Shown here piece after piece: positions 54,017 through 63,575 of a stretch of 64,000 nucleotides of DNA. A model generated the notes under the pieces. The model was not told the origin of the DNA. It did no database searches and saw only the letters and a list, made by a program, of their open reading frames with translations. The first letter of the stretch is position 1, and every line of letters begins with the position of its first letter. The position numbers were made by a program, and so were the translations under genes. This DNA comes from Planococcus sp. CPCC 101016 (GTDB lineage: Bacteria; Bacillota; Bacilli; Bacillales_A; Planococcaceae): the NCBI RefSeq assembly GCF_007859295.1, contig NZ_VOHB01000002.1:2109624-2173623 (forward strand), in the 5' to 3' direction.

Positions 54017-55084
54017 TTATAAAATGCGAAGCTCTTTTGTGGAGTTAGTCAACCGTACATTTCCTGACTCGGTTATCAGTATATCATCTTCGATGCGGAC
54101 TCCGCCAACTCCTGGCAGATAAATTCCCGGTTCTACTGTTACAGCCATACCGGGCTCCAAAATCGTTTCTGATCTAAACGACAAGCCTGGGCTTTCATGA
54201 ACTTCCAAGCCGATGCCATGTCCCGTTGAATGCCCGAAAGCTTCACCATAGCCTTTCGATTTGATATAATCACGTGCAATCGTATCAGCTTCAATGCCGC
54301 TCATGCCCGGACCGATTTTCTCCACACCCAATTCTTGCGCCTTCAATACGATATCATATATTTCCTTCATTTGCGCGGAAGGTTCTCCCACTGCAACCGT
54401 ACGAGTGATGTCTGAAATATACCCATTGTAGAGAGCACCGTAATCCAAAGTGATCATATCGCCTTTTTCAATTACTTTTTCTGTTGCTACACCATGCGGC
54501 AGCGCCGAGCGCAAACCCGAAGCAACAATCGTATCAAAACTTGATGAAGCAGCTCCTTGCTTTCTCATGAAGAATTCCAGCTCGTTGGATACTTCAAGTT
54601 CTGTCAATCCCGGACGAATAAAACCGCAAATATGTTCAAAAGCGTCATCCGCAATCTTCGCGGCTGCTTTCAGTACAGCGACTTCATCTGGTGTTTTCAC
54701 CATCCGGATCTTTTCGATCAAATTGCTGATGGGTTCTAATTCCACATCCAATTTCGCTTTGTACTGGACAGCCATAGCATAAGTCATATAATCCTGTTCA
54801 AAAGCGAGTGTTTGGATCTTCAAAGATTGGATGGCCTGAACGGCTTCATCCATCAGATTTTTTTGGGCTTGGACAACCTCAAACTCTTTGACCTGTTCAC
54901 CAGCCTGTTCGGTATAACGGAAATCCGTGATGAAAACCGCCTTGTCCTCAGTTACAAGAGCAAGTCCAGCCGTACCTGTAAATTCAGTGATATAACGCAG
55001 ATTAAAAGGACTTGTGACGAGTAGCGCCTCAACATCCCGACGTTTCATTTCAGCGCGCAATTTTTGAAGTTTCAATATGTTCAT
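54017..55084 (-). CDS. papA: Xaa-Pro aminopeptidase (YqhT-like)
   Basis: M24-family metallopeptidase of 355 residues, removing N-terminal residues before Pro. An N-terminal creatinase-like domain is followed by the pita-bread domain with metal ligands in '[20 protein letters not shown]', '[18 protein letters not shown]' and '[22 protein letters not shown]'. It overlaps aroQ by four bases. Confidence 0.92.
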   Translation of the reverse strand: MNILKLQKLRAEMKRRDVEALLVTSPFNLRYITEFTGTAGLALVTEDKAVFITDFRYTEQAGEQVKEFEVVQAQKNLMDEAVQAIQSLKIQTLAFEQDYMTYAMAVQYKAKLDVELEPISNLIEKIRMVKTPDEVAVLKAAAKIADDAFEHICGFIRPGLTELEVSNELEFFMRKQGAASSSFDTIVASGLRSALPHGVATEKVIEKGDMITLDYGALYNGYISDITRTVAVGEPSAQMKEIYDIVLKAQELGVEKIGPGMSGIEADTIARDYIKSKGYGEAFGHSTGHGIGLEVHESPGLSFRSETILEPGMAVTVEPGIYLPGVGGVRIEDDILITESGNVRLTNSTKELRIL

Positions 55085-55521
55085 CCTCTCTCTTGTCTTA
55101 AAATCAACGCATGCAGCGCCAATTTGTAAACATCCTGCCCAAATCCAACAATTTGTCCGATGGTTACCGGAGAGATGTAGGAGTGGTGGCGGAATTCCTC
55201 ACGTTTATGGACATTCGATATATGTACCTCAATTACCGGAACCTGAATAGCGGCAATGGCATCTCGAATAGCAATGCTCGTATGCGTATAAGCACCCGCA
55301 TTCAAGACGATGCCAGACAGCCCTTCGTCGCCAGCCCCATGAATCCAGTCGATCAATTCCCCTTCATGATTCGATTGCCGACAAATCAATTCAATATTGT
55401 GATGATACGAAAATTCCCCCAGATCCTGTTCAAGCTCTTCTAATGTAAACGTTCCATATGATTCTTTCTCCCGCTTGCCCAAGCGGTTTAAATTCGGACC
55501 GTTCAAGACCAGCACACGCAT
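55081..55521 (-). CDS. aroQ: 3-Dehydroquinate dehydratase, type II
   Basis: Third step of the shikimate pathway. The 146 residues contain 'LVLNGPNLNRLGKREKESYG' (catalytic Arg/Tyr), 'NAGAYTHTSIAIRDAI' and 'EVHISNVHKREEFRHHSYISP'. The frame runs on upstream into repeat sequence, but GGGGAGGAG fits ATG 55521. A likely promoter (TTGCTC, 16 bases, TAAAAT) lies at 55583-55556, just before the repeat array. First gene of aroQ-papA-efp. Confidence 0.94.
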   Translation of the reverse strand: MRVLVLNGPNLNRLGKREKESYGTFTLEELEQDLGEFSYHHNIELICRQSNHEGELIDWIHGAGDEGLSGIVLNAGAYTHTSIAIRDAIAAIQVPVIEVHISNVHKREEFRHHSYISPVTIGQIVGFGQDVYKLALHALILRQERG

Positions 55522-55589
55522 TTGACTGTCTCCTCCCCTTGACACATTCTTCATTATTTTAACATATCGGAACAATCGAGCAACTATTA

Positions 55590-56112
55590 AAGAAAAGCTA
55601 AAGCAGCCATGTAGATTCGACGGGCATAAGACGGTCTGGCGAAGCGGCGGTCCTTTAGTCGCACAGCTAGAGTGGCTTATGACCCTAGAATCTGGCTGCT
55701 GGAGCTGGACAATAAGAAAAGCGGAAGCAGCCATGTAGCCCCGACAAGCGCTGGAAGCCTTATCGGTAATGGCGGTCTTTGCCATTGCTGGTAAGGCTGA
55801 AGCGACTCGAGGGGCTGGCTGCTGGAGCTGGACAATAAGAAAAGCGAAAGCGCCTGTTCAGAACCGACAGGCTTAAGGCCGTTTGCCGGAGTGGCGTTTC
55901 TGTGCCGCATAGGCAAGCGGTCTTAAGATCCCGAGGTTCTAGGCGCTGGAGCTAGACAAAAGAAAAGCGGAAGCAGCCGTTAAGTCCCGACGAGCGCTGG
56001 AAGCCTTATCGGTAATGGCGGTCTTTGCCATTGCTGGTAAGGCTGAAGCGACTCGAGGGGCTGGCTGCTGGAGCTGGACTATAAGAAAAGCGAAAGCGCC
56101 TGCCAAGAACCT
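55590..56112 (+). repeat. Tandem hairpin repeat array, family A, copy 4 (four units and a part)
   Basis: GAAAAGC starts at 55592, 55716, 55839, 55962 and 56085, a 123-124 base period. Units differ in their arms yet each pairs with itself: AGCAGCC with GGCTGCT and AGATTC with GAATCT (unit 1), GCCCCGA with TCGAGGGGC (unit 2), AGCGCC with GGCGCT and AGAACC with GGTTCT (unit 3). Units 2 and 4 are near copies. Each ends GCTGGAGCTGGACAATAA or similar. It fills the space between aroQ and nrdJ. No gene is seen. Confidence 0.92.
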
Positions 56113-56134
56113 GGAATGCCCATCTCTAAATTAA

Positions 56135-56174
56135 TAAAAAAAACGCGACGGCTTGTCAGCCATCGCGTTTTTCA
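56135..56174 (-). terminator. Terminator of nrdJ
   Basis: On the minus strand AAAACGCGATGGC-TGACAA-GCCGTCGCGTTTT (one mismatch) is followed by TTTTATT. Confidence 0.92.
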
Positions 56175-56179
56175 TCATA

Positions 56180-58738
56180 TTATAAACCGCATTTCAATTG
56201 AGCATTGCAGTTCGTGCACGTATTGCAGCCGCCCATTTCTTCAACTGTCCCTTTTCGGCAGACCGGGCATGTGTCGCCCACTTCAGATCCGATGGTGACA
56301 TTAGTAGAACGGAGATCTTGGATTGTATCGATCAAAACAATCGGACGCTTGCCAGTTTCTTCAGGCTGTTGTTCTTCTTCAAAATTATTGTCTTCTGCTT
56401 TTAATGTCAAAACTTGTGAATCACGGCTGCCATCAACATAGACAGTACCACCTTTTGCTCCGCCTTTGTATAGACGCTCGTATACGCCTTCCACCTGTTC
56501 GACTGTATAGCCGCGCGGTGCGTTGACTGTTTTCGAGATGGATGAATCGATCCAGCGTTGAATGATGCATTGTACATCGGCATGGGCTTCTGGTGCCAAA
56601 TCCATCGATGTAACAAAAGCTTTCGGCAGATTTTCTTCATCCGCTTCCGGGTTGTTCTTCAAGTATTCACGGACAATGTCTGCTTTTACTTCAATGAACT
56701 TGCCAAGGCGTCCGCTGCGGTAGTAAGTGAATGAGTAGTAAGGTTCAAGTCCTGTTGAAACCCCAACCATCGTTCCAGTAGATCCTGTCGGCGCCACTGT
56801 CAGTAGATGCGAATTGCGGATCCCTTTTTCAAGAACTGCTTCGCGGACATGTTCAGGCATGTCTTGCATAAATCCGGTTTCAGTGAAAGCTTTGCGGAGT
56901 GCTGCCGTTTCATCATCGGTTTTGCCGACAAGGAATGGGAAACTGCCGCGTTCTGCTGCAAGGTCCGTAGATACTTCATAAGCTGCTGTTGCAATCGTCT
57001 TGAAGATTTCATCCACAAGCTCATTGCCTTCAGGTGAGCCGTATTCTCGATCACAATAAATCAGTAAATCTGCCAGACCCATAACGCCAAGACCGACACG
57101 GCGTTCACCAAGTGCCTGCACCTGGTTTTCTTCCAAAAAGTATGGTGTTGCATCAATAACGTTGTCCTGCATGCGAACGCCGACACGGACTGTTTCTTTC
57201 AATGCTTCAAAATCAACCGTCTTCGTTTTCGGATCTGCGAATTGCGCCAAGTTGACCGCAGCCAAATTACAGACCGAATACGGTGCCAACGGCTGTTCGC
57301 CGCATGGGTTAGTTGCTACGACTTTTTGTCCGTATGCTGCAGCGTTGGTTTTTTCATTGGCGTTGTCAATGAAGAAAATACCGGGTTCTGCTGAATAAGT
57401 CGCACAAATATTGATCAGGTTCCATAGTTCACGGGCTTTCATCGTGCGGTAGACACGGACCCCGTGGCCCAAGCGTTCCCATTCACGAACATCGCCGACT
57501 TCCTGCCATTTCTCGTTGTAGATAGCCATTTCTTCTTTAGAATAAGATTCTACTGCCGGGAAGCGCAAATCAAAGTCTGCATCGTTTTCGACTGCTGTCA
57601 TAAAGTCGCTTGTCAATGTGACTGAAATATTGGCTCCTGTCAAAAATTCTTCGTTATGAACCGAATAAGTTCCGCCATCACGTAATTTTGTTTCGGCGTC
57701 ACGCATGATTTTTTCGTTGAACCCGCCCATTCCAGGAATAGCGCGGTAATTCAGGATACCTTGATACATCGCATCTTCCTGTTCTGTCAAAGGCTTGAAT
57801 TTCAGTTTATCGTGAGCCAGCTTCTTGATGGTCTCATCTTCCGTGTTTTCAATCAAGTAACGAAGAATGCGTGGATTCTGCATTTTCGAAATGATAAATT
57901 CCGCAATATCCGGATGCCAATCCGCAAGCATAATCATTTGTGCTCCGCGGCGTGATCCGCCCTGCTCAACCAGGTGCGTAAGTTTAGCGATATCGTCCAG
58001 CCACGAGACAGAACCTGATGATTTGCCGTTGACTCCGCGCGCCAATGTATTGCGTGGACGAAGTGTTGATCCGTTGGTCCCAACACCGCCGCCACGGCTC
58101 ATGATTTCCATTACTTGTTTACGGTGATCGGAAATGCCTTCGCGCGAATCGGCTACAAACGGCATGACGTAACAGTTGAAATAAGTCACATCGGTATCCG
58201 CACCTGCTCCATAAAGAACACGGCCCGCTGGGATGAATTTCAATCCGACCAATTGCTGGTAGAACTTCTCAAACCATTCCTGACGTTTTTCAGGTGTTTT
58301 TTCGACTGAAGCAAGTCCTGTTGCGTTGCGTTTCGCAATCTGCTCGTAAAACACTTCCAGCGGCTTCTCAATCACGTCGATCGGACGATTGACGATGCCT
58401 GCTTCCTGTTCCTGCGGATTGTCGATGGCGCTTCTGTAATCTTCCTCGATCCAAACCTTCGCTTTATTGGCCTGCTTATCGATGGAAACGATATAACCAA
58501 GGCCACGGGCTGGAAATTTAGGATCTTCTTTGACTGTCAAAACAACAAAATCTCCTGCTTTGAGCGTCTTTTTTTCCGTATCCTTAAAAGAATAACGGTC
58601 AATCATCACGAGGCGTGATACTCCTTTATGCGTCAAGTTCATATCAGGAGTAATTGCATGCACTTGCGGAAACGTTTCGATGTCTTCATTTAAAGCTTTT
58701 GAGTTTAATGAATACTGGGATTGTGTGGCGGAAACCAT
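56180..58738 (-). CDS. nrdJ: Adenosylcobalamin-dependent (class II) ribonucleotide reductase
   Basis: Reduces ribonucleotides to deoxyribonucleotides with B12 as radical source, so it works without an iron/manganese cofactor and independently of oxygen. The 852 residues show the N-terminal Cys (TYFNCYVMP), finger-loop region 'ATNPCGEQPLAPYSVCNLAAVNL' with the active-site cysteines, and a C-terminal zinc-ribbon-like tail (CPVC ... CNTCTNC ... KCGL) that carries the shuttle cysteines. It sits alone behind NrdR boxes. It does not belong to the conserved yqh neighbourhood. Confidence 0.95.
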   Translation of the reverse strand: MVSATQSQYSLNSKALNEDIETFPQVHAITPDMNLTHKGVSRLVMIDRYSFKDTEKKTLKAGDFVVLTVKEDPKFPARGLGYIVSIDKQANKAKVWIEEDYRSAIDNPQEQEAGIVNRPIDVIEKPLEVFYEQIAKRNATGLASVEKTPEKRQEWFEKFYQQLVGLKFIPAGRVLYGAGADTDVTYFNCYVMPFVADSREGISDHRKQVMEIMSRGGGVGTNGSTLRPRNTLARGVNGKSSGSVSWLDDIAKLTHLVEQGGSRRGAQMIMLADWHPDIAEFIISKMQNPRILRYLIENTEDETIKKLAHDKLKFKPLTEQEDAMYQGILNYRAIPGMGGFNEKIMRDAETKLRDGGTYSVHNEEFLTGANISVTLTSDFMTAVENDADFDLRFPAVESYSKEEMAIYNEKWQEVGDVREWERLGHGVRVYRTMKARELWNLINICATYSAEPGIFFIDNANEKTNAAAYGQKVVATNPCGEQPLAPYSVCNLAAVNLAQFADPKTKTVDFEALKETVRVGVRMQDNVIDATPYFLEENQVQALGERRVGLGVMGLADLLIYCDREYGSPEGNELVDEIFKTIATAAYEVSTDLAAERGSFPFLVGKTDDETAALRKAFTETGFMQDMPEHVREAVLEKGIRNSHLLTVAPTGSTGTMVGVSTGLEPYYSFTYYRSGRLGKFIEVKADIVREYLKNNPEADEENLPKAFVTSMDLAPEAHADVQCIIQRWIDSSISKTVNAPRGYTVEQVEGVYERLYKGGAKGGTVYVDGSRDSQVLTLKAEDNNFEEEQQPEETGKRPIVLIDTIQDLRSTNVTIGSEVGDTCPVCRKGTVEEMGGCNTCTNCNAQLKCGL

Positions 58739-58772
58739 TTGACAATTCCTCCTTCGTGTTATATGGAGTCGG

Positions 58773-58818
58773 ATACTATATATAGTATTACTACGATTCC
58801 CAGCATACTACATGTTGA
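58773..58818 (-). promoter_or_regulatory. NrdR boxes upstream of nrdJ
   Basis: ATACTATATATAGTAT (58773-58788) is a perfect 16-base palindrome matching the NrdR box. A weaker second copy, GCATACTACATGTTGA (58803-58818), has its centre 30 bases away, about three helical turns, as is usual for NrdR pairs. Repression of nrdJ by NrdR when dATP is high is inferred. Confidence 0.75.
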
Positions 58819-58925
58819 AACTTGTTTTCAATAACAATTTTCTGCTGAAAAATTTGGCCAGTTTGAAAAGCTTTATTTACCAACGTTTCCAGCTTTGGAA
58901 ATCTGGAAAATGAGTCAAAAGACTC

Positions 58926-59762
58926 TCACACCCGAAAATTCCATTCAGCATTGGCGTATTTTTTTTCTTCTAAAGCCTTGACTTCTGCAAGCTGTTGATC
59001 TGTCAATATGTAGGGCTGCAAATCAATGGATAGCGCCTGCTCAAAACCGCTTTTGAATGCCTCTACGCATTCTTCCACTGTTGCCGGCTGCTGACGCAGT
59101 GAATTGATCGAGACCGCTTTTTCGGGGATCTTCACGCGCATGCGCTCTTTAACCTGCTCGTTCGGAAATTTAAAAACCGACAGCAGCTTCTCCGCATCCA
59201 GGTCAATAAGGATAGCACCATGCTGCAAAATAACGCCCTTTTGGCGAGTTTGCGCACTGCCTGCCACTTTCTTGCCTTCCACGACCATTTCATACCAACT
59301 GGGTGCATCAAAGCAGACGGCCGATTTCGGTTTTTTAAGATCAGATCGTTTTTCCTCCGTATCAGGCACAGAGAAATAGGCGTTCAAACCAAGGTTCTTA
59401 AAACCTTCAAGCAAGCCTTCGCTTAATACACGATAAGCTTCAGTAACAGTTTCTGGCATATCCGGATATGCTTCGCTGACAATAATGCTATATGTAAGTT
59501 CATGCTCATGAAGAACCCCTCTGCCCCCGGTAGGCCGACGGACAAATCCAAGACCGAGGCGCTTGACGGCATCCATATCTATTTCTTTTTCAACTTTCTG
59601 AAAGTACCCGATGGACAGCGCAGCTGGCTGCCAACTGTAAAAGCGAATGACCGGCGGCATCAATCCTTCACTATGCCAAGTCAGTAACGCTTCATCAAGT
59701 GCCATATTGAACGAAGGGCTGCTTGCACCCGAATTTATAAAAACCCATTTTGGATATTTCAC
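58926..59762 (-). CDS. lipM: Octanoyl-[GcvH]:protein/ACP octanoyltransferase LipM
   Basis: Transfers octanoate from ACP to GcvH, starting lipoate assembly in Bacillales. The 278 residues have the lipoate ligase fold with '[18 protein letters not shown]', the acyl-enzyme Cys C150 ([12 protein letters not shown], same number as B. subtilis LipM) and '[12 protein letters not shown]'. The length equals LipM rather than a full ligase. gcvP genes lie nearby. Divergent from yqhL. Confidence 0.9.
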   Translation of the reverse strand: MKYPKWVFINSGASSPSFNMALDEALLTWHSEGLMPPVIRFYSWQPAALSIGYFQKVEKEIDMDAVKRLGLGFVRRPTGGRGVLHEHELTYSIIVSEAYPDMPETVTEAYRVLSEGLLEGFKNLGLNAYFSVPDTEEKRSDLKKPKSAVCFDAPSWYEMVVEGKKVAGSAQTRQKGVILQHGAILIDLDAEKLLSVFKFPNEQVKERMRVKIPEKAVSINSLRQQPATVEECVEAFKSGFEQALSIDLQPYILTDQQLAEVKALEEKKYANAEWNFRV

Positions 59763-59861
59763 AAGATCGCCTCCTATTTCCGATAATTAGTGTAACATTG
59801 GCATTGAATATCCGTCATCTCTTCTCTTATAATAAAGGAAGATGAGAAAGGGGCAAGAACA

Positions 59862-60245
59862 TTGGAATTTTTGTACATTACGATCGCCATCGTGTTGGCA
59901 ATCATCATTTACGCGGTTATTTCGTATTTCCGCATCAAAAAAGCTGTCACTAACCTGACACAGGAACAATTTATCGAAGGCTATCGCAAAGCTCAGTTGA
60001 TTGACGTTCGCGAACCGAAAGATTTTGCGGCTGGACATATCCTTGGAGCACGCAATATTCCACAATCACAATTGCGCCAGCGCTATAAGGAAATCCGTTC
60101 GGATAAGCCGGTTTACCTGTACGACCAGAATGGGGCACGCAGTGGACGCGTCGCAATCTTCCTGAAGAAAAAAGGCTACAACCAATTGTTCCAGCTGCAA
60201 GGCGGATTCAAGCAATGGACTGGAAAAATAAAATCCAAAGCCTAA
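59862..60245 (+). CDS. yqhL: Rhodanese-like membrane protein (YqhL), catalytic Cys replaced by Asp
   Basis: A 127-residue protein: one N-terminal membrane helix (about 3-24) and a cytoplasmic rhodanese domain ('LIDVREPKDFAAGHILGARNIP'). The active-site loop should read C-x-x-G-x-R-S; here it is D88-Q-N-G-A-R-S, so sulfur transfer is unlikely and a binding or sensing role is more plausible. The start is TTG 59862 with AAAGGGG 9 bases upstream. Order next to lipM and gcv matches B. subtilis. Confidence 0.88.
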   Translation: MEFLYITIAIVLAIIIYAVISYFRIKKAVTNLTQEQFIEGYRKAQLIDVREPKDFAAGHILGARNIPQSQLRQRYKEIRSDKPVYLYDQNGARSGRVAIFLKKKGYNQLFQLQGGFKQWTGKIKSKA

Positions 60246-60249
60246 ACTC

Positions 60250-60288
60250 CAAACACCCCTCCACAATGCTGGAAGGGTGTTTTTTCGT
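60250..60288 (+). terminator. Terminator of yqhL
   Basis: AAACACCCCTCC and GGAAGGGTGTTT pair (one unpaired base) around ACAATGCT, followed by TTT. Confidence 0.88.
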
Positions 60289-60316
60289 CCAATTCCATTC
60301 GAAATGAGGAAATTAT

Positions 60317-61591
60317 ATGAAACCTGTCGTCCTTTTTCCACACCACCCATCCATCCGGGAGACGCTTCCGCATTACTCTGACATCGCCACTGTTTCCCAA
60401 AGCATACTAAACGTTCTTGATGAGCGCTCTGGCGGTTCTTGGATGCATATTGATGTTACAGAGCCTATTGAACAATTGAATAGCCACCTAATCGATATGA
60501 TGGAAAAAAAGCTGATTCTTTTTGAAGTCTTGTCTTTTATCTATGAAGCTCGCCCTCTTGGAAAAATCGCCAATGCACCAGATGACTTGCACAGCGGCAA
60601 TCTCAGAATACAGCAAAGCTTTGAGAACAAGCTCATCTATTTCCCTGAGCATGATGTGGCCATTACCCAGCTTCCTTTCTATACAACCGCTGACAACAGC
60701 TGGCCTGAATTTCATTGCTATGCCAAATCGGTCGAATCCGCTTTTGATTTTCTGACAGCCATGAATGAAATGCTGCGACAGATGCTAATGAACAACATCA
60801 CTTATCTTGTCGATACCGAAGATGGCGTTCATCGCCGCAACTTTGGTGAACATGCCATTGTCGACCGTGCTGATGTGATGCTGGCGGATTCCGTTAAACA
60901 GGACATTTTCCGTTCCATTGATGAATTCTTTAAAGAAGACGGCCAGTTTTTCCGGGAATACGGCGTTCCCTATAAACGGGGAATCCTGCTATACGGTTCA
61001 CCTGGCAACGGAAAGACCACACTGGTCAAATCCATCACTGGCTCCACAGAAGCGCCTGTCGTCTACTGGCAGATTACAGAGTTCACCAATAGCTATACCA
61101 TTCAGGAAGTCTTTGGCATCGTCTCTAGACTCGCTCCGGCCATTCTAGTGATCGAAGACATTGACTCAATGCCCGACTTTACCCGCTCAGTCTTCTTGAA
61201 CACCTTGGACGGCACTCAATCGCGTGAAGGACTGTTTGTCATCGGCACCACCAATTATCCTGAAAAAATCGATCCGGCATTAATTAACCGAGCTGGCCGT
61301 TTTGACCGGGCCTATGAAATACCTGCTCCTTCCAAATCATTGCGGGAGAAATACTTGCGTAAACTTGACATCAAACATATCTTTTCTAATGACGAACTTT
61401 TGGATATGGCCAAGTTGACAAAAGGGCTTTCAATCTCTCAATTAAATGAACTGTATATGTCCACCGCCTTGAATTGGCATTACGATGGTAATTCAGGATA
61501 CGCGAAACGCATTGAAGAATTGCAGAAACAGAACAAGCGCACCGAAAAAAATGACTGGGAAAATCCAGAACTGTCAATCGGATTTTACTGA
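60317..61591 (+). CDS. AAA-family ATPase of unknown function
   Basis: A 424-residue protein. The first 190 residues are not recognised. A single classical AAA module follows: Walker A GSPGNGKTT (227-235), Walker B 'ILVIEDID' (276-283), sensor 1 'VIGTTNYPEKID', and the arginine fingers in 'NRAGRFDRAYEI'. The C-terminal 90 residues include a sensor-2-like helical lid. Resembles BCS1/SpoVK-type single-ring ATPases. It has a terminator on each side, so it is monocistronic and gives no operon clue. Probably accessory; it interrupts the yqhL-gcvP neighbourhood. Confidence 0.75.
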   Translation: MKPVVLFPHHPSIRETLPHYSDIATVSQSILNVLDERSGGSWMHIDVTEPIEQLNSHLIDMMEKKLILFEVLSFIYEARPLGKIANAPDDLHSGNLRIQQSFENKLIYFPEHDVAITQLPFYTTADNSWPEFHCYAKSVESAFDFLTAMNEMLRQMLMNNITYLVDTEDGVHRRNFGEHAIVDRADVMLADSVKQDIFRSIDEFFKEDGQFFREYGVPYKRGILLYGSPGNGKTTLVKSITGSTEAPVVYWQITEFTNSYTIQEVFGIVSRLAPAILVIEDIDSMPDFTRSVFLNTLDGTQSREGLFVIGTTNYPEKIDPALINRAGRFDRAYEIPAPSKSLREKYLRKLDIKHIFSNDELLDMAKLTKGLSISQLNELYMSTALNWHYDGNSGYAKRIEELQKQNKRTEKNDWENPELSIGFY

Positions 61592-61605
61592 TATGCAAAA
61601 AAAGC

Positions 61606-62106
61606 GTGGAAGCCAAAAGGCTTCCACGTTTCAGACTGTAGACAAAGTCGAATTAAAATGAATAGGATATATAATCCAACCGGGCTGGCCACTTCGCTTT
61701 CCGTGGGCTCAGCTTCAGCCTCCTCGTCACTGCGTTCCTGCGGGGTCTTCAGCTTTCGCTGATACCACAGGAGTCTTCGTAGCCAGCCCGGTCGGGATCG
61801 TATGGTTTCAATCAAAGGTACAAGCCTGCTAGTCAGCTCAGGGTAAATAAAGCCTGAGTAAAACTGTTAAAAACCCTTCACTCGAGGATCCGAAGCGCAG
61901 GGCGGCGACTCCTGCGGGATAGCGAAGTGCCGAAATCCACTCGGACGTAAGGCCGAGTTAGTTCGGCGCGAGCCCGCGGAACGCGTCCGCCTGGAGCGCA
62001 GGATCCGGTGCAAGTAAGATGAAATGAAGTTTCATTCGTTTAGTGACATATATATTCTTTTGTCTACAAGCTCAAACGTGGAAGCCAAAAGGCTTCCACG
62101 TTTTTA
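61606..62106. repeat. Composite intergenic element: duplicated terminator hairpin around two inverted G+C-rich repeats
   Basis: The 27-base sequence CGTGGAAGCCAAAAGGCTTC... (hairpin plus TTT) occurs at 61607-61633 and again at about 62077-62103. Inside each copy, GACTGTAGACAAA (left) and TTTGTCTACAAGC (right) face each other as an inverted repeat. Between them are two hairpin-rich blocks: 61679-61793, ending CCGGGCTGGC ... GCCAGCCCGG, and 61873-62012, ending GGATCC ... GGATCC. The blocks share motifs (GACTCCTG, GCCCGCGGAA type) in opposite orientation. No frame of coding quality is seen. The outer hairpins also act as terminators for the AAA gene and for gcvPB. Confidence 0.8.
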
Positions 62107-62111
62107 TCATC

Positions 62112-63575
62112 CTATTCGTCTTTATAGTAGCGAAGCACTGGTTTGCGCGCCGCTTTTGTTTCATCCAAACGGTTGATCACCGTCGTATGCGGGGCGTTTT
62201 GAACGATTTCAGGATTTTCTTCAACTTCTTTTGCAATTTGAATCATCGCATCAATGAACGCATCCAATGTTTCTTTGGATTCAGTTTCTGTCGGTTCGAT
62301 CATCATACCTTCTTCCACATTCAGTGGGAAGTAGATGGTTGGCGGATGGTAGCCAAAGTCAAGAAGGCGTTTTGCCATATCCAAAGTACGGACACCGAGT
62401 TTCTTCTGGCGACGGCCGCTCAACACAAATTCATGCTTGCAATGGCGGTCATACGGCAAATCGAAATGCGGCTGCAGTCTGCGCATCATGTAGTTGGCAT
62501 TCAATACTGCATATTCCGTAACAGCCTTCAAGCCATCCGGACCCATGGAACGGATGTACGTATAGGCACGCACATTGATGCCGAAGTTGCCGTAGAATGG
62601 CTTCACGCGCCCGATTGACTCCGGACGGTTGTACTCGAATGTATAGGCATCGCCTTTTTTCACTAATACTGGTTTTGGCAAGTATGGAATCAAATCATTC
62701 TTCACGCCGACCGGACCAGACCCAGGTCCGCCGCCGCCATGAGGTCCCGTAAAGGTTTTGTGTAAGTTCAAGTGGACCACATCAAAGCCCATATCACCAG
62801 GACGTGCTTTTGACATAACCGCGTTCAGGTTGGCGCCATCATAATAAAGTTTGCCGCCAACTTCATGGATGATGGCTGCCATTTCAAGAATCTGCTCTTC
62901 AAACAGTCCAAGTGTGTTCGGGTTTGTCAGCATCAATGCTGCCGTATCTTCCCCGACCACACGCTTCAAGTCTTCCAGGTCCACAAGCCCCTGGTCGCTC
63001 GACTTGACTGTCACAGTTTCGAATCCAGCAACGGTCGCTGAAGCCGGATTGGTACCGTGCGCTGAGTCAGGCACGATGACTTTTGTTCGTTTAAAGTCGC
63101 CGCGTGCCTCGTGATAAGCGCGGATCATCATCAAACCAGTCCATTCGCCATGTGCTCCTGCAGCTGGCTGCAACGTCACTTCATCCATACCGGTAATTTC
63201 TTTCAAATGCTCCTGCAAATCAAACAGCAAGGCAAGAGCCCCTTGAACGGTTTTTTCGTCCTGCAATGGATGGATGTTCGCAAATCCTGGGAACCGGGCA
63301 ACGGTTTCGTTGATTTTCGGGTTATATTTCATGGTGCATGAACCCAGTGGATAGAATCCCGAATCAACGCCGTGGTTACGGTTAGATAAAGCTGTATAAT
63401 GGCGCATAATATCGAGTTCCGATACTTCCGGCAGTTCAGCAGCTTCTGTACGGATCAAATCAGTCGGCAATAACTCACTCAAGTCAACTTCGGGCACATC
63501 AAGAGTCGGCAAGCTGTAGCCGACGCGTCCTTCTTTGGTCAATTCAAAAATTAGCGCTTGGTTGTCCTTATGCAT
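62112..63575 (-). CDS. gcvPB: Glycine dehydrogenase (decarboxylating) subunit 2
   Basis: PLP-containing half of the split P-protein of the glycine cleavage system. About 487 residues with the PLP-lysine block '[15 protein letters not shown]', '[15 protein letters not shown]' and '[18 protein letters not shown]'. The frame extends 18 codons upstream into gcvPA; GAAGTGGGGG fits ATG 63575. It overlaps gcvPA by 8 bases. Confidence 0.94.
   Translation of the reverse strand: MHKDNQALIFELTKEGRVGYSLPTLDVPEVDLSELLPTDLIRTEAAELPEVSELDIMRHYTALSNRNHGVDSGFYPLGSCTMKYNPKINETVARFPGFANIHPLQDEKTVQGALALLFDLQEHLKEITGMDEVTLQPAAGAHGEWTGLMMIRAYHEARGDFKRTKVIVPDSAHGTNPASATVAGFETVTVKSSDQGLVDLEDLKRVVGEDTAALMLTNPNTLGLFEEQILEMAAIIHEVGGKLYYDGANLNAVMSKARPGDMGFDVVHLNLHKTFTGPHGGGGPGSGPVGVKNDLIPYLPKPVLVKKGDAYTFEYNRPESIGRVKPFYGNFGINVRAYTYIRSMGPDGLKAVTEYAVLNANYMMRRLQPHFDLPYDRHCKHEFVLSGRRQKKLGVRTLDMAKRLLDFGYHPPTIYFPLNVEEGMMIEPTETESKETLDAFIDAMIQIAKEVEENPEIVQNAPHTTVINRLDETKAARKPVLRYYKDE

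Noticed and set aside
62043..62618. A 191-codon plus-strand frame over gcvPB
   Set aside because: Antisense shadow of gcvPB; starts in repeat DNA and reads as Phe/His/Gln-rich non-protein sequence.
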